From contig JBOZIK010000001.1 in assembly GCA_051453625.1 (NCBI GenBank), forward strand, positions 273,304,026 through 273,368,025: a DNA stretch of 64,000 bases, given 5' to 3'. The notes beneath the pieces were generated by a model. That model saw nothing but the letters and a program-made list of their open reading frames with translations. It made no database searches and was not told the DNA's origin. The stretch is from Welwitschia mirabilis. Its lineage: Eukaryota; Gnetophyta; Gnetopsida; Welwitschiales. Below are positions 46,968 through 60,088 of this stretch, in pieces (the first letter of the stretch is position 1; the number at the start of each line of letters is the position of its first letter). The translations under genes were made by a program, and so were the position numbers.

Positions 46968-48028
46968 TTTTGAGTGTGTATTTGTACAAATTTTTACATT
47001 CAAAGAGATCCTGTCATTTATAACCAAAATAGATATCTTATATACTACATTACACTAGTATAGTAGGAGTAGATCTGAAATGTCATCTTCACATTAAATA
47101 CTATGAGATAAGACTTAGGTTTCTTTACAAAATGGAATAGAAACTAGAAATAAATATCAATGTAGGGAAATAAAGGAATGCAATGAAAATGCAAAGTTAA
47201 ACTAATTTAAATAAATACAAAATAAACTAATACTACTTACTTTTAGCCTTAACAAACGCTTCCCTTGATAATCTATATTGCCTAATAAATTATCACCAGA
47301 TCAAGGGCAATATATACTATAAGGGTCATCAAAAAATCTACACTGTAAATATGAAAATAAAACAAGGTTTACATTAAGAAAGAGTAACAAGCATCTTAGC
47401 TACAAAATAGTCAAGTCTCAATGGAGGATACAAAACCCTACATCTTTCTACAATGCTCAAGATGGATCTACTATCCTTCAATCTCTTATCATTAGAATTT
47501 TTAATGCAAAGAAGATAAGAAGGATAGTCAAAGGGGGGTTTATTTACAATAACTCATAGGCAGGAAAAAACAAATAGTAGGTGCAACTAGGTGTCCTCAT
47601 AAATGAAATAGACAAAATGGTTAAAAGTCGTTATCAGAGTTAGTTACATGTTAGTGTTGTCCTAATGATATTCAGAAGACAATGGGGATGATAGCACATT
47701 ATAAAAGATGACTCAAAATGATGACTCAATAGTGATTTAGCAATCCACTTGAGTAGTTATCATCCTATATTTCATGGAGATGATTAAGGGGATGACGGTC
47801 TTCTTTGATCATTTTCTTAAGGAGAAACTTAGCATTTTTATCAATAATTCATTTCCAAAGCTTTGTTCATAAAAATGTTCCTTACATCAAATCTAGGTAA
47901 GAATTGCACATTTTTAAGATTTCCTATTACATTTCCAAAATCCTTAGAATTGCATCTAAACCTATATAACAATCTTACAAAATAATTCATAAAACCCTAT
48001 TAAATAACTATAAATTAGTAGCTCAACA
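46968..48028 (-). mobile_element. E3 5' LTR (Athila-like)
   Basis: 1.06 kb partner of 39393-40455, similar along its whole length and ending GCTCAACA. It carries hairpin modules at 47656-47695 and 47758-47799. No polypurine tract follows on its right, as expected for the outer end of a 5' LTR. Confidence 0.82.
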
Positions 48029-48971
48029 ATAGCACATTCAAATATTATTTCAATTCCATTGAATTAATGGTCTAACTTTCAAATTTAAATATTAGTGGTG
48101 ATTCTTTCTATGCTAGTAATGGATTTCCACTAGCATTAGATGTCACAAAGGAAAGAGGTAATGGAGGGCACTCAAAATGAGAAAATACAAGGGTATGATA
48201 GTAGGCTAAAGGTAGTCAAGAAGAAAGAATGCCTGGCAAGCATTAAATAAAGCACAAAGAAAAAAAAGTTATTAGAGACAAATAGAACACTAAAAACAGA
48301 GGAATCTAATGCTAAGGATGTACAACATAAGAAGGAGATTAAAGGATAAGATGACAGTGATGTAAAAGGGAATATGCTATCTTGGTTTTTAGTGAGAAAT
48401 TGAATATAAAATCATAATGGATTCTCTTACATCATTAGTTTGAGGATTCATCTTACTTCCAACTTATATGAGGTCTCTTTAAGTCATTATCAAACTGGCA
48501 CAAATAGATACAACCTTCAAAACTTTTATGCATGTAGTCTTTTAAAATAGTTAGCAAAATAAAGGCATAGATTAGGTAAAATAAATATCTACAACAAAAA
48601 TTCCAAGTGGTCATTCCAATATTACCTCTATTATAGATTAAAATATGGAGACCAACAAAACTGTTAGAGTAATCTCTTCCTTAATAATAATAATGTTGAT
48701 CTAGCTTAAGAAAGGGACCTTATTGAAATAAGTATTCCTTCTTACACTTTGGATATGTCCTTTTTACATGTTCAACTTTCTTACTTTTCAAACACGTTAA
48801 AGGTGTGGATGATTCCATTGTCTTGTGATTAAAATAGGTGCATGATATATCTTTATTCCTTCACACACTATAGCTTAGAATCTTTTTCTATTCTATGTTT
48901 GCAATATTTGTTCTTAATTATAATATTATAATAGAAATTAATAATATAAAAGCATATATCAACATTAGTAT
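48029..48971 (-). other. Spacer between E3 and E4, possible Copia gag trace
   Basis: Mostly unassigned. On the minus strand near 48810-48760, KKVEHVKRTYPKCKKEYLFQ resembles the zinc-knuckle region of a Copia gag (K-x-G-H-V-K-x-D-C-P), with its Cys residues mostly lost. A loosely hydrophobic reading follows to 48400. This could be a trace of another Copia element, but one motif is weak evidence. Confidence 0.3.
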
Positions 48972-50230
48972 TGTAATGTATATTGTGAAAAGTGTTACAT
49001 TCTTAAGCAAGTGCTATCATTCATAAGTAAATATAGATTCTACATAATACAACATACTAATATAGATGAGAGTGATCCAAATGTCATTTTTTAATTAAAG
49101 GTGTAGGCAAGAAAAAGAGAACTAATTTTACAAATAAAACACTATGTATCATTAAGGTATAAATAAATAATAATGTAGAAATAACAATTCAAATATACTT
49201 ATGCAAATAAAATGTAAGTCTAAACTAAGTGCAATTTCTGTCTGATTACTAGATTAACCTTTCATAAAGATTAGTCCTATATAATCTAGATTAATCAATA
49301 ATTCCATTACTAATTAAGACCAACCTAAGCTATTAGATACATCAAACAAAATATGAAAACTATGCAAAGTTAATTTAGAAAAGGAAATATGATGTACCTA
49401 AACTAACAATGTCAACCTTAATAAAGCTTTCTTTCATGACCTATATTACTAAAGAAGTTGTCATGGAATCAGAAGTAACATAAACCATAAAGGACATGTA
49501 AAAAATAAAGATATGATAGAAGAAAAGAGCTTTCACTAGAATTGAATCAACATCTATGTTACAAAGTAGTGGAACCTTAATGAAGGGTACATATTCCAAC
49601 ACTAAGGAAGATGTCCCTCTGAAATAATAATAAACGAATCTTTGGCCTTTCAATCTTTTGTCATGAGAATTTCTAGTAAAAATAAAGACAAAATGGAGTT
49701 GAGGGTGAAGGAAGTATTTATTTGTGAAATAAACTTTACAAACAAAGAAGACTAATAAGTGTGAGAATAACCCTAATAACTGTTCAAGAAAGTATAAGAT
49801 AAATTGATGTAGTTTTGTGAAGTCTGATAAAGTATCTATTTTTGGTATCATTCTACTAGTCATCTAGATGATACAGGATATGATGCCATTTCATAAGAAT
49901 TCCACATCAACTATCATATTTATTCTAGTTAGCATCCTCCTTTACTTAAGCATTTTGTCATCTGTACAATCATCCAAATGATTTGATGGATAATAGGCAT
50001 GTATACAGTTCTTCTTATATTGCATTAGCCTTGTTATTTATAGGATTTTTACTTTAGATAGGAAATATTATAAATTTCTTTAAATGCTGTAAAATGTAAT
50101 AAAGATTGCATGTTTTTATGTCATTTGTCTTAGCTCTCCATTGTTGTTGAAATTTAGTATAAACCTTTCTAATATCTTACAAAACTACTCATAACACCCT
50201 ATCAAATATATACAAGTTGGTAGTACAACA
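48972..50230 (-). mobile_element. E4 3' LTR
   Basis: 1.26 kb ending AGTACAACA, followed by a polypurine tract. It matches 60114-61409 and, more distantly, 3213-4497. Hairpin modules lie at 49846-49885 and 49956-49996. The 140-codon open stretch on the minus strand (49863-49441) lies wholly within this LTR. It has no partner frame in the other LTR, so it is not a gene. Confidence 0.85.
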
Positions 50231-50246
50231 TAGTCCCCCACTTAAC
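50231..50246 (-). other. E4 polypurine tract
   Basis: On the minus strand GTTAAGTGGGGGACTA precedes the LTR start TGTTGTACTACC. It is better kept than the matching tract of E3 (40456-40472). Confidence 0.88.
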
Positions 50247-50695
50247 CTTGTTAGTCCCTAATAAAACTAGGTGGATAACCATGATTGTAAGGTAACTTAA
50301 CTATAAATAAAAATAACTAAGGCATTCTAAATAATCTTACAAATAATTTTAAAAATCATAAAAATGTAGATAGAATTATCAAAAATAAATAACTGAACAT
50401 TTCACATATGTAGTACAGGAGGCATACTATCATCTGAATTATCATTTGAATAATATGAGGGATGATAAGCTGAAAAATATTCTTGAAAAACAAAAACCTA
50501 TAATAAGAATTTTCAAAAATATAATCATTAGATACACTAATAATTAATAGCCCCAAACTAAAATGTATAGTAAATAAAGAATATCATTATGGGTAATATA
50601 AATAATTCTCATCGTGAAGTGTAGAAATGATACGTAAAAAGAAAAGTATGCATGAAATCTAAAAAAAGGTACATCATATCAATACTCAAAATAAG

Positions 50696-50698
<3 letters not shown>
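50247..50698 (-). other. E4 3' untranslated stretch
   Basis: AT-rich and without a gene. The first 60 bases match E3 at 40456-40520. A hairpin module lies at 50428-50469. Confidence 0.5.
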
Positions 50699-50757
<59 letters not shown>

Positions 50758-51720
50758 NNNNNNNNNNNNNNNNNNNNNNNNNNNNNNNNNNNNNNNNNNN
50801 NNNNNNNNNNNNNNNNNNNNNNNNNNNNNNNNNNNNNNNNNNNNNNNNNNNNNNNNNNNNNNNNNNNNNNNNNNNNNNNNNNNNNNNNNNNNNNNNNNNN
50901 NNNNNNNNNNNNNNNNNNNNNNNNNNNNNNNNNNNNNNNNNNNNNNNNNNNNNNNNNNNNNNNNNNNNNNNNNNNNNNNNNNNNNNNNNNNNNNNNNNNN
51001 NNNNNNNNNNNNNNNNNNNNNNNNNNNNNNNNNNNNNNNNNNNNNNNNNNNNNNNNNNNNNNNNNNNNNNNNNNNNNNNNNNNNNNNNNNNNNNNNNNNN
51101 NNNNNNNNNNNNNNNNNNNNNNNNNNNNNNNNNNNNNNNNNNNNNNNNNNNNNNNNNNNNNNNNNNNNNNNNNNNNNNNNNNNNNNNNNNNNNNNNNNNN
51201 NNNNNNNNNNNNNNNNNNNNNNNNNNNNNNNNNNNNNNNNNNNNNNNNNNNNNNNNNNNNNNNNNNNNNNNNNNNNNNNNNNNNNNNNNNNNNNNNNNNN
51301 NNNNNNNNNNNNNNNNNNNNNNNNNNNNNNNNNNNNNNNNNNNNNNNNNNNNNNNNNNNNNNNNNNNNNNNNNNNNNNNNNNNNNNNNNNNNNNNNNNNN
51401 NNNNNNNNNNNNNNNNNNNNNNNNNNNNNNNNNNNNNNNNNNNNNNNNNNNNNNNNNNNNNNNNNNNNNNNNNNNNNNNNNNNNNNNNNNNNNNNNNNNN
51501 NNNNNNNNNNNNNNNNNNNNNNNNNNNNNNNNNNNNNNNNNNNNNNNNNNNNNNNNNNNNNNNNNNNNNNNNNNNNNNNNNNNNNNNNNNNNNNNNNNNN
51601 NNNNNNNNNNNNNNNNNNNNNNNNNNNNNNNNNNNNNNNNNNNNNNNNNNNNNNNNNNNNNNNNNNNNNNNNNNNNNNNNNNNNNNNNNNNNNNNNNNNN
51701 NNNNNNNNNNNNNNNNNNNN

Positions 51721-51779
<59 letters not shown>
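50699..51779. repeat. (TG)n microsatellite broken by a 963-N gap
   Basis: Pure TG repeats run for 59 bases on the left (50699-50757) and 59 bases on the right (51721-51779, one TG replaced by TT). The N run lies between. The array probably continues into the gap, which failed to assemble because of it. All long open frames here are artefacts of the dinucleotide. Confidence 0.97.
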
Positions 51780-51780
<1 letters not shown>

Positions 51781-51799
51781 ATGAGTTTTTAGTACAATA

Positions 51800-53045
51800 T
51801 ATATATAGAGAAAAAGATACAAAATATGACATAAATAAATCACTTCCCTTATCATCTCATGGTAAACTCTAATTGGGCGATAGGCTTAGGTGAAGAAGAA
51901 GAAGAGGAAGGATGTTCAGGGTCCACAAGGAAAACAAAGGTCCAATGATGTCGAGATAGAACATGCTATCTCATCTCCCTATACTTGAACTACTTTTAGA
52001 ACATCCACTATCACACTCTGCTAATAAATAAAATGCACTGATGTACGTCCAATAGCTGCTCCTCAGAGTGTTATACTCTCCTCTCAACCATCTGGATCCT
52101 ATGCATAAGTGTTAAGATACCTTATTAAATGAAATCTCTAATGCTCTTAGTGGTCTCTACTAGAAAGACCTTAATCTACTCTAGTAAAGTATGAACTATA
52201 GGTCTCTAAACCTAAGGTCTTTCTACCTCTTCTAGTACTTGTATATCCATGTCTTGTAAGTAGTGAACTTAAGTCTATATGTGTCTAAATCACTATTCAC
52301 CCATGGGTTCTAGTATCTCAAAGCATCTAAACATGAATGAAAGAAGACATGGATATCCCAAAGTCTACAACTATCATACCTCTATCATGGACCTAAGTCT
52401 TCCTCATATAAATATGGATAAGTCCATCTTTTCACCCTGCTTGAACGCTATCAAAATATATAAATAAGCCACCATGGCATAAGTATTATGAAAGGATGAA
52501 CTAATGTTATGAATCAGACCTCTATGTAAAATTCGATAAGCAAGAATCAAATATATCACCAAATTTCCTGCCTATCTAAAGTCAAGGTTGTTGGTATACC
52601 TAATGTATGGGGCTCCTCTGTTTTACTAGTAGAATATATGTGAACACTCCTAATACCACCAAGATATGTTACTATCACAATGTAATCTAGAAGAACTATA
52701 ATCTCATAATCCCGAATTATGGCTACAATCATATCTACAAGGTAACCACGAGAATCAGATCAGCACTCTATGTGCATGATATCATAAAACTCCCTTCTCT
52801 TTAAAATGTAATATGTCCCATGAACATTTAAAATCCACTAGAGCTATAAGTATATGAGCCTTTCATATACCTCTAGCTGGAATTACCTCATGAAATCCCT
52901 AAAAGGTCTATCAACACAAATGAAAGTAGTCTAAATGGTGAGAGACCTTGCATGTCGAGATCGAGGATGTACTAGCTCTACATGCTCTAACTCTGGTGGT
53001 AATAATGGATCTGCCTCCTACTTAACAACTAACCTTAGCCTCAGC
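51800..53045 (-). pseudogene. E4 ORF downstream of pol, product not recognised
   Basis: On the minus strand from about 53045 a long, lightly damaged frame can be read. Parts are RPFRDFMR, then FQLEVYERLIYL (52895-52850), KRREFYDIMHIEC (52810-52770), SRGYLVDMIVAIIRDYEIIV (52755-52695), DYIVIVTYLGGIRSVHIYS (52685-52630), KTEEPHTLGIPTTLTLDRQE (52625-52565), FITLVHPFIILMPWW (52510-52465), and more decayed text to 51850. It has fewer stops than the rest of E4. Its place after integrase is that of the extra or 'env-like' ORF of Athila-group elements, but I do not see a signal peptide, a clear membrane span or a named domain. The function is unknown. Confidence 0.6.
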
Positions 53046-55240
53046 CTATCTATCTCTAAATGTTTATGACCTACTCAATCATAAATACTTAATAAGTACA
53101 TGAAATCTAGTAGATAGAGCTAAAATACATCATGTCAATGCTCAAAACAACTGCAAAAATCGATCAAAAATGTGTAAAAATTATTAAAATATGTCCTACC
53201 TTCCTAAAAAATCTTAATATATCCTATATTACCTAGTAATATGAAGAAAATTGTGAAATGCATGAAAACTGTAAAAAGTGTATTTGAGGTGGGCCCCACA
53301 TAAGGTAAAAAACCAAAGTGCTCAAATGATAAATCTATTTTACTAGAAATATAGAACACATAATATTGATCAATTTACCCTAAAAAATCACTACATTTTA
53401 AATTACAGTTTATGATAAAATAAGTGCTCAAGGTAAAAACTAAATCTTATCTCCTAAAATGCATAATTCATTGTAACTTTTAAAATATGTAGTGAAAATC
53501 AAATATATAAGTTTTTAATTGAAGATATTGAAAAACTAAATAACATACATGGATACTAATTGTCAAAATATTAAGAGATGGAAGAAAAAATTATAAAAAA
53601 TAAGGGAAAAATAAACCTCATTTTTGAATTTTTGCAAAAATCTAAGAATTTAATGAGCAAATCTAATAGGAACAAGTTCTAGCATATTACAAAGGATCAA
53701 GGTTACTACGAACTCTTAAATGAATTAGTAGAAATAATAGAGAATAAAAGAAAAATTAGAAAAAAGAAATAAGCATATAGTTTTATCGCACTGTCATCCA
53801 GCCGTGTCATCCAAACAATGGCCCTAGGACAACTATTAGAAGAAATCTTAGTGTCATCCCCTTGTGTTATCTGGATGACCAAGTGGATGATAGAACTTAA
53901 AAAGGTTTTTAAAAATAAAAATATTATCTAACAAAGTTAGGCTTAGATATTATCATGAAGGTAATAGAATGTATCAGAAAGTTTCAAAAAAGAGGGAATG
54001 ATGAAGAGTCATGATAAAGCAAGATGATAAGAAAGCATTTAAATAAAATGAAAAATAGGCTACTAAAAAATACTAAGTAGGTTAAAACCTAAGAAAGAAG
54101 ACTAAACAAACATAACCAAATTAAAAAATAAATAAGAAAAAGTATAAAACTCCAAAAGATGTAAATAAATTTCATAATAACTCTAAAGCATAAAAGATTT
54201 TTTAATTAAAATGCTAAAAGAAAATTAACATGATATGCCATGAATAATAACAAGGAAACTACTAAATGATAAGGTCCTATGTGAGAATAAGAAAGTATAG
54301 AAACGACTTTAAAATAACAAACTAAAGAACCAAAGAAAAGTAGAATAAAAATGAACAAAAGGAACCTGGAGAAGATCGCTTATCTATACTGAATTCAAAT
54401 TTAACAAATCTCTTTGGAAGACATCATAAATATACCTAAGTAAAATTTCATGACAAATGCATCAAATACATAAAATTACACTTAAAAAAGTAGTAATTAT
54501 GATGACACTAAAGCTCAAGTGCTTAGAATAATGAATGATAAGATTAAGAGCTGTCTAGAAATGGAATCACTTNNNNNNNNNNAAGAGTTTAGAAAATAAG
54601 AAATGTCTATAATGACACCATGAACACCACTGATCCCATAGCCTAAAATTTTATTACAACTTTTCCATGATGAAAGGAATGCAACTAGACTTAGAAAAGT
54701 AAGGACCCACGAAGCATGAACAACTGATCCCTCAATGGAATTCCCATATCTATCAACATTTTCAAAGGTTGTTTTTTAAAATATTTACCACAATTTGGTA
54801 GGACATCATGGTGACATGTATTTTTTTAAGCACAAATACAATATATCATGGTCATTATTTTTTTCTTTTTCTTCTTTGTTAGTAATTCCCACATGATTAC
54901 ATATGAAAAAATATAAAAATGAATAAATGAGATGAAACATAAAAAAGAATAAACCTAAACAACCAAATATCTTACATTATTAAAAAAGAAAAAAATAAGA
55001 GAACTATAGCATCTTCCTTTAAATTGAATTTCATAGAGATGGGAGTGTCTTAAGGTTAGTTGAATCAAATCTTATTACTGTAAAATTCCCTAGTATGATA
55101 TTAGTCATGGAAGCCTCATAAAACAACACATAAGTCAACTTTAAAATATGACTAAGTGATATCAAACATCCATCAAAGAAATAAGCTAAGAGAGAATTTA
55201 GACAATAATAGGATGGAAGTCCTCCTCATTAAGGGAAACC
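53046..55240 (-). other. E4 region between integrase and downstream ORF
   Basis: About 2.2 kb, A-rich on the plus strand, without a readable frame. 54690-55100 matches E3 (41990-42360). It contains the clearest hairpin module of the window (53854-53890) and another at 53792-53830. There is a 10-N gap at 54573-54582. Confidence 0.6.
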
Positions 55241-55244
55241 TCAA

Positions 55245-56375
55245 AAACAATTGTTTCTTCTATGTTGAAGGTTCTATTGAAACATTTCTCATATATTTTT
55301 AACCTTTGTGCATTATCTTTATAAAGCTCCTTAATTTCTAAATTGGAAATTTTGATAGAGCCATTAAAATGTACTTGCTCTATATGATTAGGATCTAATT
55401 ATTTATAGGTCAACTTGTTATATAAAAGATTTACTCTACTATTGTATAAAAGAATAAGTTAGCTAGGTTCAAATCTTTTATGAAGTAACTTTCTATCATA
55501 TTTGAACTTAGCTTAGGCTTTATGAATTAATCGATGATGTATAGTATGAGTACATTTTTCATTTAAATATCAAATTGGCTAATCTATGTTTAAAATTCCC
55601 ATAAAGGTCTACAAGATTAAGTTAATGAGAAGAATCATAGGAGTTATAACAAACATCAACAGGTATAATACACACTTTTCCATATATATGTTCATAAAAT
55701 AAAGAACCAAGGTAATTATGCCAAGTAGTATGATAAGACTAAATAACATTGGTAAGGTTAGAAACCTAAGACTTTTTATTAATAGATAAAAATTTTTATA
55801 GCATTTTCTTAATTTCTCTATTNNNNNNNNNNTCCTACAAAAACTAAAACATTGAAAAATACGAATTCTAAGAAAAGTACAAATAGTTTGAGCATTATTT
55901 ATAGAAGTAGGAGTAGCTCCAATTTATTTAGTAACATAATCTATAGCCACTAAAATATAGTTCTAATTATTAAAATATGATTTCATAAGGCCTATAAAAT
56001 TAATTTTCTAATAATCAAAAGGTTCACAGTCAAAAATAGGTTTAAAGGACATTTCTTGATAATGAATAAGAATACCATAACATTGACAAGCATTACACCT
56101 TCTAGAAAAATTAAAAGAATCCTAAAAAAGAGTAGGTCAATAAAAATCAAAGTGAAGGATTTTAATCACTATTTTCTATCCACTAAACTGACCTCCATAA
56201 ACACCACCATGACAAAGATGAAGGATATCATATTTTTTCCATTTAGGCATACATTTTTGCATAATTTGGTATTTATATCTATGATAAAGATGTGGTTCTG
56301 TCCATTCATAATTACCTATTATATGGAGGAAAAATTTTCTTTGAATATAAGTCCAATGTTGTAGTGTTTTCATAG
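55245..56375 (-). pseudogene. E4 integrase remnant
   Basis: On the minus strand: the zinc-binding N terminus (56320-56176), seen as NYEWTEPHLYHRYKYQ then DILHLCHGGVYGGQFSG, keeping one His-Cys-His cluster. The core is at 55960-55800, with YILVAIDYVTK (the second catalytic Asp kept), IGATPTSINNAQTICTFL and RIRIFQCF. After a 10-N gap and decayed text comes the C-terminal part (55480-55300), with VLLYNSRVNLLYNKLTYK, HFNGSIKISNLEIKELYKD and NAQRLKIYEKCF. This is the full domain order of an Athila integrase, which inserts the DNA copy. The final catalytic Glu could not be placed. Stops are scattered. Confidence 0.85.
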
Positions 56376-56599
56376 TAATAAGGTAATTAATAATATCAAC
56401 ATATCAAAGAGAAGGATAAGTAGATGATATATTAAAATGTTGTTCATCTAAAAAAGAATTATTAATCATCGAATTATCAAGAGAGGAAGAAAGATGTAAC
56501 AAATGATCAACAATACTATTATGCTTCCTTGCTTTATCAATTATGGTCAGATTAAATTCTTACATGATGAGGATTTATCTAATAAGTATAGCACTAGAA

Positions 56600-56850
56600 T
56601 CTTTATTCATCATAATGTATCTAATTACTACAAGTTAGTATAAATAATTATATGAAAGCCTAAAAAATAATATCTAAGTGTATTAGGGTAAAAGATAATT
56701 AATAACATTTCTTTTTCTATAGTAGTATAACTCATTTGAACTTTAGACAAAGTTTTACTATGATAAGATATAACCTTAATATAATTTTTATATTTTTGAT
56801 TAAGCATTCCTCGCCTCCCACTTTTTCCCATCCACCACAACCACCCACCC
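56600..56850 (-). pseudogene. E4 RNase H remnant
   Basis: The open minus-strand stretch reads KVISYHSKTLSKVQMSYTTI then EKEMLLIIFYPNTLRYYFLG and FHIIIYTN. These are the central block of gypsy RNase H: the A-S/K-TL, NYTTTEKE and YT(D) motifs, with the last Asp as Asn. It directly follows RT. The first strand of the domain, with its catalytic Asp, is decayed (around 56850-56930). Confidence 0.85.
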
Positions 56851-56929
56851 CTACAATAACATTACTATCATCACATATTAACTCAAAATTTTTATTCTAA
56901 TTAGGTCCCATTACAAAAGGAGAAAAAGA

Positions 56930-57975
56930 TATTTTATCTCTTAGTGTATTAAATGTAACTAAAAAGATGCATTCTAATTAAATTTAGCTTTTTTTTTAAG
57001 TAATGAGTGAAGGATTTACAATTTTTTACATAATCTTGAATAAAGTGATGATAAAATTTATAATGACCAAGAAAGGATTGAACTTGTTTTACATTGATTG
57101 GAGGCATTATATTTTTAATGATACTAATTTTTTTAGGGTTCATCCTAATTTCTTTATTAGAAATGTGGTGACCTATGAAAATTCCACTATTAACTAAAAA
57201 GAAATTTTTCTTCCAAATCAAATGTAGATTACTAGTACTCCATCTATCAAGGACTTTCTCTAACCTTTCTAAGATTTGTTTATATCTTTCACCGTAGATT
57301 AATAAGTTATCCATAAAAATTTTTATTAAATCCCTTAACATATTAAAAAAAATAGACATCATTACACATTGAAGAGTACCAAGAGCATCATAAAGTCCAA
57401 AAGACACGAATCAAAGGTAAAAGTTATAAAAGATAAAGTAAAAGTAGATTTAGCCTGATCCTCACTAGCAATACAAACCTAATTGTAACACTATACCCAT
57501 CAAAAAAATAATAAAATGCATGTCCTTGAATTCTAGCAATTATCTATTCAAGAAAAGGTAAAGGACAATGGTCATTTTTAGTTACTTCATTTAATTTTTT
57601 AAAATTAATACACAACCTTCATTTCCCATCTTTCTTAGGTACTATCATTGAAGGACTAACCCATTCACTATTAGCTATGGCATAAATAATTCTAGCATTT
57701 ATTAATTTAATGATTTCATCTTTTATGACTTATATAAGGGTTAGATTTAGTCTATGTTAGGGTTACTTAATAGGTTTTGCATTATCCTCAAGGTAGATTT
57801 TATGTTGAATGATAGAGGTAGGAATGGTTGTTAATTATTTATGAAACCAAGTAAAAAGTGAGATTAAAATTAACTTTTATTGAGAGAAAAGATTTACATT
57901 AATTTATAAAGGTTTATTCTAATCATTAGAAACAAAGATATATTTCAGTCCACTAGGTAAAAGTTTCAAATTTAA
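56930..57975 (-). pseudogene. E4 reverse transcriptase remnant
   Basis: Starting near 57970 with LKLLPSGLKYIFV, then HKIYLEDNAKPIK (57815-57775), INARIIYAIANSEWVSPSMI (57705-57645), VPKKDGK, stop, RLCINFKKLNEVTK (57640-57580), HAFYYFFDGY (57520-57490), MSFGLYDALGTLQCVMMSIF (57407-57348), and the catalytic box KIFMDNLLIYGE (57320-57285), in which the second Asp of the DD pair is Asn. The connection domain follows: IFIGHHISNKEIRMNPKK and VQSFLGHYKFYHHFIQDY. The order is complete for an Athila RT. A 152-codon open stretch (57407-56949) is the longest reliable coding remnant in the window. The Asn change would abolish catalysis. Confidence 0.93.
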
Positions 57976-59865
57976 ATTTATATTTTATTTTTATTAAATT
58001 TTTATCAAAATTAACTATCAGCTTAGATTATCATCTAAACATTGGTGGTGGATGACCTCCTCCAAAATAAGAAATCTTAATTTTGTTCAAATTTCAAACT
58101 TTTACATAGTTTATAGTTTCAGCTTTTCTACTCTCTTGATCAAAATAGTTAGTTTCTAAATGCTCATAATCAAGTTAGTCATCATTGAAAGTTTTCAAGC
58201 CAAGTGCTAATAAGGTTATAACCTTTTTTTTATATCATTTAAAGGAGAAGGAAAAGAATGATTTTTTAAAATTTCAATATCTTTTTCTTCATTATCATTT
58301 TTATCATTTTAAAATGTTGAATCCTCTTAGGCAAGAGGTGTTATATCATTTTCACTTCTTCTTATAACCTTACAATCTTTCTTGAATTCATTAAGATTTC
58401 GTAAAGGTTGTATTACATGGTCTTTAATTAGTAAGCATAGTTTGTTATAGAACATACAAGATTTTCAATGTTGAAATTTGTTTTCTCTTGATATTTTCTT
58501 AACTTATCAATGAAATTTTTAAGTGGATAATTTTGGTTTTATAAGTTTGATATGCTCGCTTAACAATTAGAGTTGTTTGATTAAAAATTTACATTCTTAA
58601 ATCTATTTCCAAATGGTTAGAAATTAAGATGATTTTCTTGAAAGTTCTTAAGTTTGTTCTCAAAAGATTAAAAATTTGGTTCTCCATTCATCCTAGGTTG
58701 AAAATTATTTTGATTTTGGTTTTAATTTCTAAAGTTTGAAAATCTTTGATTAAATGCACACACCTCTCCATAAATCTTTTCTTTATAGGTTGGTAGTATA
58801 TAATAATGTTTTGTCACATGATAGTTATCTTCATATAAACCACAGGTTGAAACCAAAACCACACTCTTTCCTATTACCATCTTAGCATCCAAAATTATTT
58901 ATGTGTATTTCTCTAATTTTGTACTCATATCCTTAATGACATTAGTTGGTTATTTCTCTATTTTTACTTCCTCCTTCTCTTAACCTCTTAAAATTCTTTT
59001 ATAATTTAGCCTACTGTATGATTTTCTTTAGGTAAGGATTTAGGCCATGTCTGACTCACTTCTACTATTTCTTTGAATACTCTTCATGCATTTTCTAATA
59101 TGAGATTCATTAAATTTCCCCTACATGAAAAATATTCAAATTTCTTTATTTGACTATTAAGTCCACTATAAAAGTAATCTACTAATTTTTATTAAGAAAA
59201 AACATCTATGGGATTAGAATAAAATGCAACAAAAACTTACTTATAGGTGGAGGCATAATATTAGTTAGGTATTTGTTAGAAATTAATTACTTCTTTCTTT
59301 CTTTTTCTTATGGTTGTTTCACTCATAAATCTCTTTATAAATGCTTTTTAAACTTGATTTCATTGTTTTTGGACTTTTATGTTGAATAGTTCTTAACCAT
59401 AGTTTAGCTTTTCCTTTTAAAGTAATGGGAAAAATAACCATATAAGTACCATCACTAATTTATTTTTTACCATTTCTAAAAGTAAGTAATAATTGTTTAA
59501 TATGGCTATATGTTGTAAGAAATCTTCATTGTTTTCTTCATTAAAAATAAGATAGGCATTTAAATTTATTAATTCAAAATTGTTACCAAGAGGTAAGTCA
59601 AAAGGGGTGTGGATTTCATGTTTCTTATTTGCTATAAGTTCTCTAAGGGTGACATTAGCATTGGGATTTATGGGTGTAGTAGTGGCAGTTTTAATAATAA
59701 CAAGGGAATTAGATGAAACAACCTACTTTTATTTTTATGAAGAACTCAACATATTAATAAAACAATTTTCTTCTAAATTATCTTTTATACTATATTTTAA
59801 AAAAATAAATTCTTCAAAATTAGATTTTAAAACAATAAATAGAGAAATTTCTCCTTGGTAAATTT
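57976..59865 (-). pseudogene. gag: E4 gag remnant
   Basis: On the minus strand: NANVTLRELIANKKHEIHTP, FDLPLGNNFELINLNAYLIF and DFLQHIAI (59665-59490) form the N-terminal portion. A decayed gag core follows, with FNESHIRKCMKSIQ (59110-59070), then the knuckle STCGLYEDNYHVTKHY (58865-58815), keeping the first Cys and the His. Next come a Gln/Asn/Phe-rich stretch (58760-58600), including NQNQNNFQPRMNGEPNF, and a coil-like part to about 58350. The same order is seen in E3 gag. From 58300 to 57976, where a protease would be expected, nothing can be read. Frames are broken throughout. Confidence 0.78.
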
Positions 59866-60088
59866 TTAAAATATTTTGTGTACCTATGGTGTGTGTATCT
59901 GGTAAGGTTTGTAGTTAATCAAACCTTCTCATATGTTTTCTTCAATGAACAACCACTCTCTCTAGTATTTTACTTTCTTATTAAAATTTATCATGTCTCA
60001 ATATGCTTAATTTTTATTTCGATGTGTGTTATCTCTGTGGTCATCTAGATGATGTTCTTGAGTAATGACAATCCTTAAAATCCAAGAA
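59866..60088 (-). other. E4 leader
   Basis: Short leader of about 220 bases between the gag start and the primer site. It contains one hairpin-like module at 60028-60070. It lacks the long A-rich stretch of the E2 and E3 leaders. Confidence 0.6.

Noticed and set aside
49441-49863. 140-codon open frame on the minus strand
   Set aside because: It lies wholly inside the E4 3' LTR, its homologous place in the 5' LTR is not open, and its composition is that of AT-rich non-coding sequence.
50652-51872. Very long open frames of Cys-Val or Thr-His repeats
   Set aside because: They are translations of the TG microsatellite and of undetermined bases.
56056-56364. 102-codon plus-strand frame
   Set aside because: It is opposite to the E4 integrase zinc-binding region, which is clearly coding on the minus strand.
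57003-57197. 64-codon plus-strand frame
   Set aside because: It is the antisense shadow of the E4 reverse transcriptase.
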